NCBI GenBank assembly: GCA_026417035.1
Contig: JAOAEA010000042.1
Location: forward strand, 1 to 35,316
Direction: 5' to 3'
DNA from: Burkholderiales bacterium
GTDB taxonomy: Bacteria > Pseudomonadota > Gammaproteobacteria > Burkholderiales > SG8-39
DNA length: 35,316 nt
The stretch's first letter is position 1. Each line of letters starts with the position of its first letter. The notes under the pieces are model-generated. The model did not search any database and had not been told where the DNA came from. It saw nothing but the letters and a program-made list of their open reading frames with translations. Below are positions 18,062 through 25,795 of this stretch, in pieces. A program made the position numbers and the translations under genes.

Positions 18062-19345
18062 TCAGGTGCGCGCCGCGACGCCCGCGCGCGCGGCCTGCGG
18101 GGGGAGCGGCGCGCGCCAGAGGATCGCCGCCGAGACGAGCTTGAAGGCGCAGGGCACGAGCGCGTAGGCGAGCGCGAGCGGGCGCTCGCCGCCGGCCGCC
18201 CCCGGCTGGTAGCCGAGCCAGCCAACGAGCGGCAGCGCGACGCCCGCGGCGAGCGCGAGATTCGCCTTGGTCGCGAGCGCCCAGACGCCGAAGTAGGCGC
18301 CCTCGTCGCGGGCACCCGCGGCGGTCGCGCCCTCGTCGATCACGTCGGCGAGCAGCGACGGCGGCAGCGCGAGGTCGGCGCCGAGCGCGAGCCCGGAGAG
18401 GACGCACACCGCGGCGAAAGCGACGACGTCGCCGCGCCCGAGCCCGAAGGCCCAGACGAAGGCCGCCACCGCGAACAGCATCCCGACGAGCCAGGCGTTC
18501 TTCTTGCCGATGCGCCGCGCGAGCCACACCCAGAAGGGCATTCCCGCCGCACCGCTCGCGAAATAGAGCACGAGGAAGAGCCCCGCGGCCCCGGGCGCCT
18601 CGAGCACGTCGTCGATGAAGAAGAGCACGAGCGTCGCGGGAATCGCCGCGGCGATGCCGGAGGGAACGAACACCGCGAGCAGCCAGCGGTAGCCGCGGTT
18701 CGCGGCCGCGCGGCCGAGCGCCGCGAGGACGCCGCCCGAAGCGCGCGCCGGCGGCGGGCGGGGCGCGGCCGCGAGCGTGACGGCGCCGAGCGCGGCGAGC
18801 AGCGCCGCGAACACGAACGCGAGCCGCGCGAGAGCGCCCGCGGATTCGCCGCCGAGGAGCTGCGGCAGCGCCGCGGCGGCGACGACCCCGACCAGGGTGA
18901 AGCTCTCCCGCGCCGCGGTGATGCGGGTGCGCTCGTCGACGTCGGACGAGAGCTGCGCCCCCCACGCCGAGTACGCGATGGTCGCGGCCGAGAAGCCGAG
19001 GTAGACGACGACCAGCATCGTCGCGAGCCAGGCCGCGTGCAGCGAACGGTCCGCGGGCGGGTGGAAGAGGCCGACCATGCCCAGGCCGAGGAGCGGCAGC
19101 GCCGCCGCGACGAAGAGGCGCCGGTTCGCGACCCGGTCGGAGAGCCAGCCGAGCGCGGGGTCCGCGACCGCGTCGCCGAGACGGGTGACGAGCAGGATCG
19201 CGCCGACCGCCGCGAGGTCCATGCCCAGGGTGTCGCCGTAGAACTTCGGCAGGTGCACGTAGAGGGGCAGCGCCGCCATCGCGAGCGGCAGCGCGAGCGC
19301 GCCGTAGGCGGCGAGCGCGGCGAGCGACAGCGGACGCGCAGCCAT
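18062..19345 (-). CDS. MFS transporter of the GPH (glycoside-pentoside-hexuronide:cation symporter) family
   Basis: A 427-residue inner-membrane transporter with about twelve hydrophobic segments. Features of the GPH group are the early YVHLPKFYGDTLGMDLAAVGAILLVTRLGDAVADPALGWLSDR region, with Asp residues in the second helix, and GARDEGAYFGVWALATKANLALAAG near helix ten. Soluble loops are short. Family members move sugars or organic solutes with cations, but members in photo-oxidative stress clusters have no known substrate; export or flipping of a lipid-derived compound is possible. It lies between the chalcone-isomerase-like gene (61-bp gap) and the DUF3833 gene. Confidence 0.85.
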   Translation of the reverse strand: MAARPLSLAALAAYGALALPLAMAALPLYVHLPKFYGDTLGMDLAAVGAILLVTRLGDAVADPALGWLSDRVANRRLFVAAALPLLGLGMVGLFHPPADRSLHAAWLATMLVVVYLGFSAATIAYSAWGAQLSSDVDERTRITAARESFTLVGVVAAAALPQLLGGESAGALARLAFVFAALLAALGAVTLAAAPRPPPARASGGVLAALGRAAANRGYRWLLAVFVPSGIAAAIPATLVLFFIDDVLEAPGAAGLFLVLYFASGAAGMPFWVWLARRIGKKNAWLVGMLFAVAAFVWAFGLGRGDVVAFAAVCVLSGLALGADLALPPSLLADVIDEGATAAGARDEGAYFGVWALATKANLALAAGVALPLVGWLGYQPGAAGGERPLALAYALVPCAFKLVSAAILWRAPLPPQAARAGVAART

Positions 19346-19406
19346 CGGTGCCCGGGGATGCGGCGTGCGGCGCGCTACCGGGGCCGGCCGCCGCGGCAGC
19401 CGCGGC

Positions 19407-19961
19407 TCACTGCCGCTCCCCGAGGAGCGAAGCGCGCAGGGCCGGCTCGCGCGTGCGCGGGTCGAGCCAGATCGCGAAGAAGGCGCGGCCGAATTCCGGA
19501 TCGGCGATCTCGCCGACCGGCCGGCCGTCGTGGAGGAAGCGCGTTCCCTCGCCCGGGACGTGGAGGCCGACGAGCTCGGAGCCGGGCTTCACGTCGGGGA
19601 AGATCTGGCGCATCGCGGCGTCCCACGCCGCGCGCTGCGCCGGCGAGCCGAAGCCGAGCCGCGCGATCTCGTCGGTGCTCGCCGCGGCGATGCGCTCGCC
19701 GGGGATCCCGCGCGCGTAGCGCAGCGCGAGCGCGAACGGCTGCCCGAAGCTGAAGCGGCCGCCCGCCGCGTACAGGCGTGCGTCGTAGACGTGCAGGCCG
19801 AACCAGCGGAACCTCCCCGAGCCGGTCTCGCGCAGGTCGAGACCCGCGAGCTGCCGGCCGGCCGGCTCGGCCGACGATGTCGCCGTCGCCGGAGCGGCGG
19901 CGAGGAGCGCGGCGCTCACGCCGAACGCCGCGAGAGCTCGAACTGGAAGACGTCGGTGCAT
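19407..19961 (-). CDS. Exported chalcone-isomerase-like protein
   Basis: A 184-residue protein with a signal peptide (hydrophobic residues 8-22, cleavage near ATA at 27). The body has AGLDLRETGSGRFRWFGLHVYDARLYA and the C-terminal FLHDGRPVGEIADPEFGRAFFAIWLDPRT, the pattern of the chalcone-isomerase-like family that is widespread in Gram-negative bacteria and not involved in flavonoids. Plant relatives (FAP proteins) bind fatty acids, so periplasmic lipid or fatty acid binding is a reasonable guess only. Its ATG lies inside the end of the CFA-like gene (46-bp overlap), indicating co-translation. Confidence 0.83.
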   Translation of the reverse strand: MHRRLPVRALAAFGVSAALLAAAPATATSSAEPAGRQLAGLDLRETGSGRFRWFGLHVYDARLYAAGGRFSFGQPFALALRYARGIPGERIAAASTDEIARLGFGSPAQRAAWDAAMRQIFPDVKPGSELVGLHVPGEGTRFLHDGRPVGEIADPEFGRAFFAIWLDPRTREPALRASLLGERQ

Positions 19962-21139
19962 CGGGTGGCGAACCCCGCTTCGCAATAGGCGAGATAGAAC
20001 TCCCAGAGCCGCACGAAGCGCTCGTCGTAGCCCAGGGCGCGGACCTCGGGAAGGCGCCTGAGGAACGCCTGGCGCCAGCGGCGCAGCGTCTCGGCGTAGT
20101 CGGCGCCGAAGGCGTACGCGTCGGCCACGGCGAGCCCGGCGCGCCCGGCCTCCGCGCGGAAACGCGCGGGCGAGGGGAGCATCCCGCCCGGGAACACGTG
20201 CTGCTGGATGAAGTCGGTGCCCGAGCGGTAGCGCGCGAACAGGCGGTCGTCGATGGTGATGGCCTGGATCACGGCGCGCCCCGCCGGCCGCAGCGCGCGC
20301 GCGATGGCGGCGAAGTAAGCCGGCCAGTAGCGTTCGCCGACGGCCTCGACCATCTCGATCGACACGACGTGATCGAACGCGCCGCGCAGGTCGCGGTAGT
20401 CGGTGAGCTCGATCGCGACGCGGCCGGCGAGCCCCGCGGCGCGCACGCGCTCCCGCGCGTAGGCGAGCTGCTCGGTGGAGAGCGTGATCCCGGTCACGCG
20501 GCAGCCGTGTTCGCGCGCGGCGAGCTCGGCGAACGCGCCCCAGCCGCAGCCGATCTCGAGGATGTGGTCGCCGGGACGCGGCGCCAGCCGCGCGAGGACG
20601 CGGCGGTACTTCGCGCGCTGCGCCGATTCGAGGTCGCGCGCCGTGTGGCCGGCGAAGAGCGCGCTCGAGTAGGTCATCGAGGGGTCGAGCCACAGCGCGT
20701 AGAAGTCGTTGCCGAGATCGTAGTGCGCGGCGATGTTGCGCCGGCTGCCGCGGCGGGTGTTCGCATTGAGCCAGTGGCGGACGCGGTGCGCGAGACCGCC
20801 CCAGAAGCCGCCGTACACCGCGCGATCGATCGCGTCGCGGTTCGCCGCGAGCAGCCCGAGCAGCCCGGCGAGGTCGCCCGTGTGCCACTTACCGTCCACG
20901 TACGCTTCGCCGAACCCGACGTCGCCGCTGGCGAGCGTCGCCGCGAACGCCGACCAGTCGCGAAACGCGATCGACGCCGCCGGCGCGCCGGCGCCGAACT
21001 CCCGCCGGCTGCCGTCGGGCAGCGTGACCACGAGATGCCCGTGCTCGAGCCGGCGCAGGATCGAGAGGACGATGCGGGCGGCGACCGGCGGCGCGCCGGG
21101 CGCACCGCGGCGGACGACGGAGGTTTCGACGGAGCTCAT
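19916..21139 (-). CDS. CFA-like SAM-dependent fatty acid methyltransferase
   Basis: A 407-residue enzyme of the cyclopropane fatty acid synthase group, which adds a SAM carbon to double bonds of phospholipid acyl chains. An N-terminal lipid-binding domain (about 20-110) precedes NIAAHYDLGNDFYALWLDPS at 135-154; the SAM site is ILEIGCGWGAF at 193-203, then SIEMVEAVGERYW and QQHVFPGGMLPS. Two bicarbonate-binding residues of E. coli CFA synthase appear changed: Cys139 aligns with Ser in TYSSALF, and His266 with Gln in IQAITID. This favours a methylating enzyme such as UfaM, the first step of furan fatty acid synthesis, over a cyclopropane synthase. Its start overlaps the DUF1365 stop by 4 bp. 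Confidence 0.9.
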   Translation of the reverse strand: MSSVETSVVRRGAPGAPPVAARIVLSILRRLEHGHLVVTLPDGSRREFGAGAPAASIAFRDWSAFAATLASGDVGFGEAYVDGKWHTGDLAGLLGLLAANRDAIDRAVYGGFWGGLAHRVRHWLNANTRRGSRRNIAAHYDLGNDFYALWLDPSMTYSSALFAGHTARDLESAQRAKYRRVLARLAPRPGDHILEIGCGWGAFAELAAREHGCRVTGITLSTEQLAYARERVRAAGLAGRVAIELTDYRDLRGAFDHVVSIEMVEAVGERYWPAYFAAIARALRPAGRAVIQAITIDDRLFARYRSGTDFIQQHVFPGGMLPSPARFRAEAGRAGLAVADAYAFGADYAETLRRWRQAFLRRLPEVRALGYDERFVRLWEFYLAYCEAGFATRCTDVFQFELSRRSA

Positions 21140-21939
21140 CGCGTCACCTGTTCGGCGGGCGGGACCGGCTTCGGGAAGAACGGGACGCGCTTCGCCCAGA
21201 GGCGCGCCGCCTGCCAGTGGATGCGCAGGATGACACCGAAGGTCATCAGCGGATAGAGGCAGAAGGCCTTCGCGAGCGCGCGCGTGCCGAGCGGTTCCGT
21301 GACGCCGGAGACGCTCGTGTGCAGGAGGTCGCCCGCCTCGTCGTGGTAGTCGATGCGCACGAGCGAGCGCTCCGCCGAGAGCCGGAATCGGAAGCGATAG
21401 CCGCCGTGCACCGGGAAGAAGGGCGAGACGTGGAACACCTTGCGCGCCGCGAGCGCCTCGCCGGCGCGGATCGGCCGCGCGTCGGGATGCGCGAGGAGGT
21501 AGGCGTGCCGCTCGCCGAACGTGTTGTTCACCTCGGCGACGATCGCCCGCAAGGCGCCGGCCGAGTCGTGGCAGTACCAGAAGCTCACCGGATTGAACAC
21601 GTAGCCGAGGATCCGCGGGAAGGTCTGCAGCCAGACCTCGCCGTCGGCGCAGGCGAGGCCCTCGCGCGCGAGCAGGCCGCGGATCCACGCGAGCGGATGC
21701 GAGCCGTCGCGCGCCCCGTGGTCGGCGAAGTGGAACGCGAACGGACGCCGCCGGTTCACGCCGAAGAGCGGCCCGTCGAGCGACTCGGCGCGCGAGAGCG
21801 GGATGAGGATGAAGAACACCGGGTACACGAAGCGATTCTCCGCCGGGCGGAGCCTGCGGTGCATCACTTCGCCGAAGGCGATGCGCGGCACCGGCGCCGC
21901 GCCCGCACCCATCGGCTGCCCGGTCCCCGCGCCCTGCAT
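21136..21939 (-). CDS. DUF1365 domain protein
   Basis: A 267-residue protein with the DUF1365 core: MHRRLRPAENRFVYPVFFIL near the N-terminus, FPRILGYVFNPVSFWYC in the middle, then EVNNTFGERHAYLL, KVFHVSPFFPV and YPLMTFGVILRIHWQAARLW. It is found almost always between an FAD amine-oxidase-like gene and a CFA-like gene, in several phyla. The Tyr/His/Asn-rich core suggests an enzyme acting on lipid. Its likely pathway is methylated or furan fatty acid synthesis, where a desaturase and an oxygen-inserting step are needed; which step it serves cannot be read from sequence. It directly abuts the FAD gene and overlaps the CFA-like gene by 4 bp. Confidence 0.9.
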   Translation of the reverse strand: MQGAGTGQPMGAGAAPVPRIAFGEVMHRRLRPAENRFVYPVFFILIPLSRAESLDGPLFGVNRRRPFAFHFADHGARDGSHPLAWIRGLLAREGLACADGEVWLQTFPRILGYVFNPVSFWYCHDSAGALRAIVAEVNNTFGERHAYLLAHPDARPIRAGEALAARKVFHVSPFFPVHGGYRFRFRLSAERSLVRIDYHDEAGDLLHTSVSGVTEPLGTRALAKAFCLYPLMTFGVILRIHWQAARLWAKRVPFFPKPVPPAEQVTR

Positions 21940-23307
21940 TCAGGCCCCCTCCGGAGCGGGCTGGGCGACACCAGGCGCGGCCGGCGCCTCCGACGCGGAC
22001 GCGCGTCCCTGCCAGGGCGCGGCGCAGCCCAGGGCGTTCGCGACCGCGAGGCCGGCCTTGAGCCCGTCCTCGTGGAAGCCGTAGCCCGCCCAGGCGCCGC
22101 AGAACCACAGCCCCCGCGCGCCCTGGATCGACGCGAGCTCGGCCTGCGCCGCGATCGCCGCGCCGTCGAAGATCGGGTGGTCGTAGGCGAACTCGGCGAT
22201 CCGGTCGCGCGCGTCGGGCTCGCGCGGCGGATTCATGCTCACGATCACCGGCCGCGAGAAGGGCAGCGGCTGGAGCCGGTTCAGGAGGTAGGACACGCCC
22301 ACGGGACGCTCGTCCCCGTCGCCGGCGAGGTAGTTCCACGCCGCCCAGGCGCGCCTGCGTCGCGGCAACAGGCGCGTGTCGGTGTGCAGCACCGCGCGGT
22401 TGGGCTGGTAGCGCAGCCGGGCGAGGACGGAGCGCTCAGCGGCGGTCGGGTTGTCGATCAGCCGCAGGGCCTGGTCGCTGTGGCAGGCGAGCACCACGGC
22501 GTCGAAGCGCTCGACCGCGTGGCGCGTGGCGACGGCGACGCCGTCGGCCGCGACGCGCACCCCGCGCACCGGCGTCGCGACGCGGACGTCGGGGATCGCC
22601 GCCGCGAGGCGCTTCACGTATTCGCGCGCGCCGCCGCGCACGGTGCGCCACTGCGGCCGGCCTTCGATCTGCAGCAGGCCGTGGTTGTGGCAGAAGCGCG
22701 CGAAAGTCGCGACCGGATAATCGAGCATGGTGCGCGTGGGGCAGGACCAGATCGCGCCGGCCATCGGCAAGAGATACCAGTCGCGGAAGGCCGCGCCGTA
22801 GCGGCCCGCCGCGAGGAACTCGCCGAGCGAGCGGTCGCCGCCCTCGCCCCACACGGCGATGCGCGTCGCCTCGCGGTTGAAGCGGAGGATGTCTGCGAGC
22901 ATGCCCCAGAAGGCCGCGCGCGCGAGGTTGGCCGGCTGCGCGAAGAGCGTCGCGAGGTTCGTCCCGGCCCACTCGAGGTCGCGCCCGGCGAGGCTCACGC
23001 TGAAGGACATCTCGGAGGCCGCCGTCTCGACGCCGAGAAAGGCGAAGAGCGCGGTGAGGTTCGGGTAGGTCCGCTCGTTGTAGACGAGGAAACCGGTATC
23101 GACGCCGTGGGTGACGCCGCCGAGGGAGACGTCGACCGTGTGCGTGTGCCCGCCGAGGTAGTCCGCCGCCTCGTAGAGCGTCACGTCGTGGCGCCGGCTC
23201 GCGAGCCACGCGGCCGAGAGGCCGGCGATGCCGGCGCCGACGACCGCGATGCGGCGCCCCGGCGCGGGCGCGCCGGGCTTGAGGCGTTCGGGGTCGATGC
23301 GGTCCAC
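21940..23307 (-). CDS. FAD-dependent amine-oxidase-like oxidoreductase
   Basis: A 455-residue flavoprotein. The dinucleotide-binding motif GAGIAG is at 24-29, followed by TLYEAADYLGGHTHTVDV, the FAD-contacting acid and GG pair of the amine oxidase/phytoene desaturase group. The C-terminal FAD motif is GLWFCGAWAGYGFHEDGLKAGLAVANAL. Proteins of this subgroup (the NAD/FAD-binding partner of DUF1365 and CFA-like genes) are candidates for the desaturation step on methylated acyl chains. The GTG at 23307 was chosen because GAGGGAG lies 7 bases upstream, and it puts the motif at the normal distance from the N-terminus. It is 25 bp after folE2. Confidence 0.9.
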   Translation of the reverse strand: MDRIDPERLKPGAPAPGRRIAVVGAGIAGLSAAWLASRRHDVTLYEAADYLGGHTHTVDVSLGGVTHGVDTGFLVYNERTYPNLTALFAFLGVETAASEMSFSVSLAGRDLEWAGTNLATLFAQPANLARAAFWGMLADILRFNREATRIAVWGEGGDRSLGEFLAAGRYGAAFRDWYLLPMAGAIWSCPTRTMLDYPVATFARFCHNHGLLQIEGRPQWRTVRGGAREYVKRLAAAIPDVRVATPVRGVRVAADGVAVATRHAVERFDAVVLACHSDQALRLIDNPTAAERSVLARLRYQPNRAVLHTDTRLLPRRRRAWAAWNYLAGDGDERPVGVSYLLNRLQPLPFSRPVIVSMNPPREPDARDRIAEFAYDHPIFDGAAIAAQAELASIQGARGLWFCGAWAGYGFHEDGLKAGLAVANALGCAAPWQGRASASEAPAAPGVAQPAPEGA

Positions 23308-23332
23308 GCGGCGCTCCCTCTGCGTCGTCCGC

Positions 23333-24139
23333 TCAGGCGGTCCGCTTGTCGCGCCGGATGAGCGCGTACGCGGAGTGGTTGTGGATCGACTCGAAGTTCT
23401 CCGACTCGACCGTGAAGGCGACGACGCGCGCGTCGCGCTCGAGCGCGAGGGCCACATCGCGCACGAGGTCCTCGACGAACTTCGGGTTGTCGTAGGCGCG
23501 CTCGGTCACGTACTTCTCGTCGGGGCGCTTGAGCAGCCCGTACACCTCGCACGAGGCTTCGCGCTCGGCGATCGCGGCGAGCTCCTCGATGGCGAGGTCC
23601 TCGGCGAGCGTCGCCGTGATGGTGATGTGCGAGCGCTGGTTGGGCGCGCCGTAGTCGGAGATCTTCTTCGAGCACGGGCAGAGGCTCGTGACCGGGACGA
23701 CCACCGCCACCGAGAACTCGAGGCCTCGCGCCGGCGTGACCTCGGCGCGGAACGCGACGTCGTAGTCGAGCAGGCTCGCGACCCCGGAGACCGGCGCCCG
23801 CTTCTCGATGAAGTACGGAAACCGCATCTCGAGATAGCCCGAGTCCGCGTCGAGGCGCGCGAGCATGCGCGCCGCCAGCCGGCGAAAGCCCGCCGGCGAG
23901 ACCGGCTCGTGCTCCGCCGCGAGCACCTCGAGGAAACGCGACATGTGCGTGCCCTTCACGTGGTGTGGCAGCCCCACGTACATGTCGAACAAGGCGACCG
24001 AAGCCTGCACGCTGCCATCGGGCCGGCGCACCTTCACCGGGTGCCGGATCGACTTCACGCCGACGCGATCGATCGCCACCTCGCGGCCGTCGGGCGAGGC
24101 CTGGATGTCGGGAAGGAAGAGGCGCTCCGGTGCGTTCAT
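23333..24139 (-). CDS. folE2: GTP cyclohydrolase FolE2 (type IB)
   Basis: A 268-residue enzyme that converts GTP to 7,8-dihydroneopterin triphosphate, the entry to folate and other pterins. The type IB family can use metals other than zinc. The metal-binding cysteine lies in [23 protein letters not shown] (shown here as [13 protein letters not shown] then DYG), with the conserved [10 protein letters not shown] and [13 protein letters not shown] motifs. An AGGAGA ribosome site precedes the ATG. It is second in the minus-strand array, 22 bp after the glutathione peroxidase gene. A FolE2 copy in a light/stress operon might supply pterin or folate under oxidative conditions, which is inference. 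Confidence 0.95.
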   Translation of the reverse strand: MNAPERLFLPDIQASPDGREVAIDRVGVKSIRHPVKVRRPDGSVQASVALFDMYVGLPHHVKGTHMSRFLEVLAAEHEPVSPAGFRRLAARMLARLDADSGYLEMRFPYFIEKRAPVSGVASLLDYDVAFRAEVTPARGLEFSVAVVVPVTSLCPCSKKISDYGAPNQRSHITITATLAEDLAIEELAAIAEREASCEVYGLLKRPDEKYVTERAYDNPKFVEDLVRDVALALERDARVVAFTVESENFESIHNHSAYALIRRDKRTA

Positions 24140-24161
24140 GGGTTCTCCTGGTCGGTGGGCG

Positions 24162-24719
24162 CTATTGGGGGTTGGCGGCGAGAAACTTCTCGACCGCCGC
24201 GACGAGCTTCGCGTTGCCGGGGGCGACGAGCGAGTCGAAGGACAGCACCTGCGCGCCGGTGCGGTCGACGAGGTACTTGTGGAAGTTCCACTTGGGCGCG
24301 CGGCCGCTCATGCGCGCGAGGTCGGCGTACAGGGCGTTGGCGCCGGGGCCGACGACCGTGGACTTGGCGAACATCGGGAAGCTCACCCCGTAGTTCACCT
24401 GGCAGAAGTCGGCGATCTCGCGGTTCGAACCGGGCTCCTGGCGGCCGAAGTCGTTCGCGGGGAAGCCAAGGACGACGAGCCCCTGGTCCTTGTACTTGCG
24501 GTAGAGCTTCTCCAGCCCCTCGTACTGCGGCGTGAAGCCGCACTGGCTCGCGGTGTTGACGAAGAGGATCACCTTGCCGCGGTACTGGCAGAGGGATCGC
24601 GCTTCACCGAGCAGCGATGGCATCTCCCGGTCGAGGAGCGGGGGACAGGCGGAGGCGAGCACCCCCGGTGCGGCGGTGGCCCGGGGCATGGCGAAGAAGC
24701 TCCGTATCCGGCGAGGCAT
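24162..24719 (-). CDS. Glutathione peroxidase-family thiol peroxidase with export signal
   Basis: A 185-residue peroxidase that reduces hydroperoxides, including lipid peroxides. The peroxidatic Cys is C60 in [17 protein letters not shown]; the partner Gln is in [12 protein letters not shown] and the Trp in KWNFHKYLV, completing the Gln-Trp tetrad. It is a cysteine, not selenocysteine, form. Before the domain is a basic and weakly hydrophobic leader ending near LASAC at 25, so it may be periplasmic. The ATG at 24719 has AGGA 4 bases upstream. It is the first gene behind the divergent promoter shared with the MerR-type regulator, fitting a role against light-generated lipid peroxides. Confidence 0.88.
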   Translation of the reverse strand: MPRRIRSFFAMPRATAAPGVLASACPPLLDREMPSLLGEARSLCQYRGKVILFVNTASQCGFTPQYEGLEKLYRKYKDQGLVVLGFPANDFGRQEPGSNREIADFCQVNYGVSFPMFAKSTVVGPGANALYADLARMSGRAPKWNFHKYLVDRTGAQVLSFDSLVAPGNAKLVAAVEKFLAANPQ

Positions 24720-24750
24720 TTTGTCCTGGGCAAATCTCAATTTCGGTGCT

Positions 24751-24779
24751 AAAGTACGGCCAAGATAAAATTTTGTCAA
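24751..24779 (-). promoter_or_regulatory. Sigma-70-type promoter for the gpx-folE2-CFA array
   Basis: On the minus strand TTGACA (24774-24779), a perfect -35, is followed after exactly 17 bp by TACTTT (24751-24756), which keeps the T-A...T positions of a -10. Transcription would begin near 24743, leaving a leader of about 24 bases before the peroxidase ATG. The region is strikingly AT-rich for this genome. Confidence 0.65.
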
Positions 24780-24783
24780 CGCA

Positions 24784-24796
24784 TTGTCGTAGACAA
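24784..24796. promoter_or_regulatory. Operator candidate: TTGTC-GTA-GACAA palindrome
   Basis: A perfect 5+3+5 inverted repeat lies 5 bp upstream of the -35 of the minus-strand promoter and 8 bp before the start of the MerR-type regulator. Further TTGTC half-sites occur at 24721 and 24773, the latter overlapping the -35 itself. The layout suits binding by the linked MerR-type regulator and autoregulation. Confidence 0.5.
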
Positions 24797-24803
24797 ACAA
24801 AAA

Positions 24804-25733
24804 ATGCAGTCAGCTCAAGCCTCAACGGAAGAACCCCTGTACAGCATCGGGGCGGTGGAGCGCGATACCGGGCTCACGAAGGACACGCTGCGTGTGTGGG
24901 AGCGCCGCTATGGCTTCCCGACGCCCGTGCGCGACGCGAACGGCGAGCGGGTCTATAGCCGCGAGCAGGTGGCGAAGTTGCGCACGCTGAAGCGGCTGCT
25001 CGACCGCGGCCACCGGCCGGGGCGGATCATCGGCCGCTCGCTCGCGGAGCTCGTCGCCCTCGCCGACGCCGCGCCAGCCGCGGCGCCGGAGCCGGTTCTC
25101 GCCGAGGCACCCGCGCGCATCCTCGCCCTCTTGCGCGAGCACCGCGTCGCCGAGCTGCGCGAGGAGCTCGGGCAGTCGCTGATGCGCCAGGGGCTGGCCG
25201 GCTTCGTCACCGAGACGGTCGCGCCGCTGAACCGCGCGGTGGGCGACGCCTGGATGCGCGGGCAGATCGAGGTCTTCGAGGAGCACCTCTACACCGAGAC
25301 GATGCAGGGCGTGCTGCGCGGCGCGATCGCCTCGATCCCGCAGCACGGCCGGCCGCCGCGCGTGCTGCTCACGACCCTGCCGAACGAGCAGCATCACCTT
25401 GGGCTCCTCATGGCGCAGGCGATGTTCACGCTCGAGGGGGCGACCGCGATATCGCTCGGCACGCAGACGCCCATCTTCGACATCGTGCTCGCGGCGGCCT
25501 CCCACCGCGCCGACGTCGTCGCGCTCTCCTTCAGCTCGGCCTATCCGACGGTGCAGGTCGCCGACGGTCTCGAGGAGCTCCGCGCGAAGCTGCCGCGCGC
25601 GGTCGAACTGTGGGCGGGCGGCACCAACGCCGGCCTGCGCCGCCGCGACCTCACGGGCGTGCGCATCTGCGACACGCTCGAGGCGATCGCGCCCGCGCTC
25701 GCCGAGTGGCGCGCAGCGGCGGCGGCCGCCTGA
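24804..25733 (+). CDS. litR: MerR-type regulator with B12-binding domain (CarH/LitR-like photoreceptor)
   Basis: A 309-residue regulator. Residues 12-80 form a MerR winged helix (YSIGAVERDTGLTKDTLRVWERRYGFP), with no effector cysteines. Residues 105-300 are a helical bundle plus Rossmann-like cobalamin domain. The photoreceptor signature W-x9-E-H is complete (W150, E160, H161), and the cobalamin-ligand motif E-x-H-x-x-G is E195, H197, G200; the spacing W150-H197 is close to that of Thermus CarH. In that family, adenosylcobalamin-bound tetramers repress DNA in the dark and fall apart when light breaks the Co-C bond. It is divergent from the peroxidase-CFA array and followed at 62 bp by a photolyase. 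The light function is inferred from residues and context. Confidence 0.87.
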   Translation: MQSAQASTEEPLYSIGAVERDTGLTKDTLRVWERRYGFPTPVRDANGERVYSREQVAKLRTLKRLLDRGHRPGRIIGRSLAELVALADAAPAAAPEPVLAEAPARILALLREHRVAELREELGQSLMRQGLAGFVTETVAPLNRAVGDAWMRGQIEVFEEHLYTETMQGVLRGAIASIPQHGRPPRVLLTTLPNEQHHLGLLMAQAMFTLEGATAISLGTQTPIFDIVLAAASHRADVVALSFSSAYPTVQVADGLEELRAKLPRAVELWAGGTNAGLRRRDLTGVRICDTLEAIAPALAEWRAAAAAA

Positions 25734-25795
25734 CGCTCGCGATCCGCGGGCGCAGGTCCCGCCGATGACGGGCGCGCCGAGGGAGGCCGGTCCCC

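Noticed and set aside
16580-19753. A plus-strand open frame of more than 1000 codons across the SDR, DUF3833 and transporter genes
   Set aside because: It is antisense to three genes with clear family motifs; its translation is low-complexity Arg/Glu/Ala-rich sequence, as expected from the opposite strand of GC-rich codons.
24719-24803. ECF sigma-E-type (ChrR-regulated) promoter for the lipid cluster
   Set aside because: The Rhodobacter-type sigma-E elements were looked for and not seen; a sigma-70-type TTGACA-N17-TACTTT fits instead.
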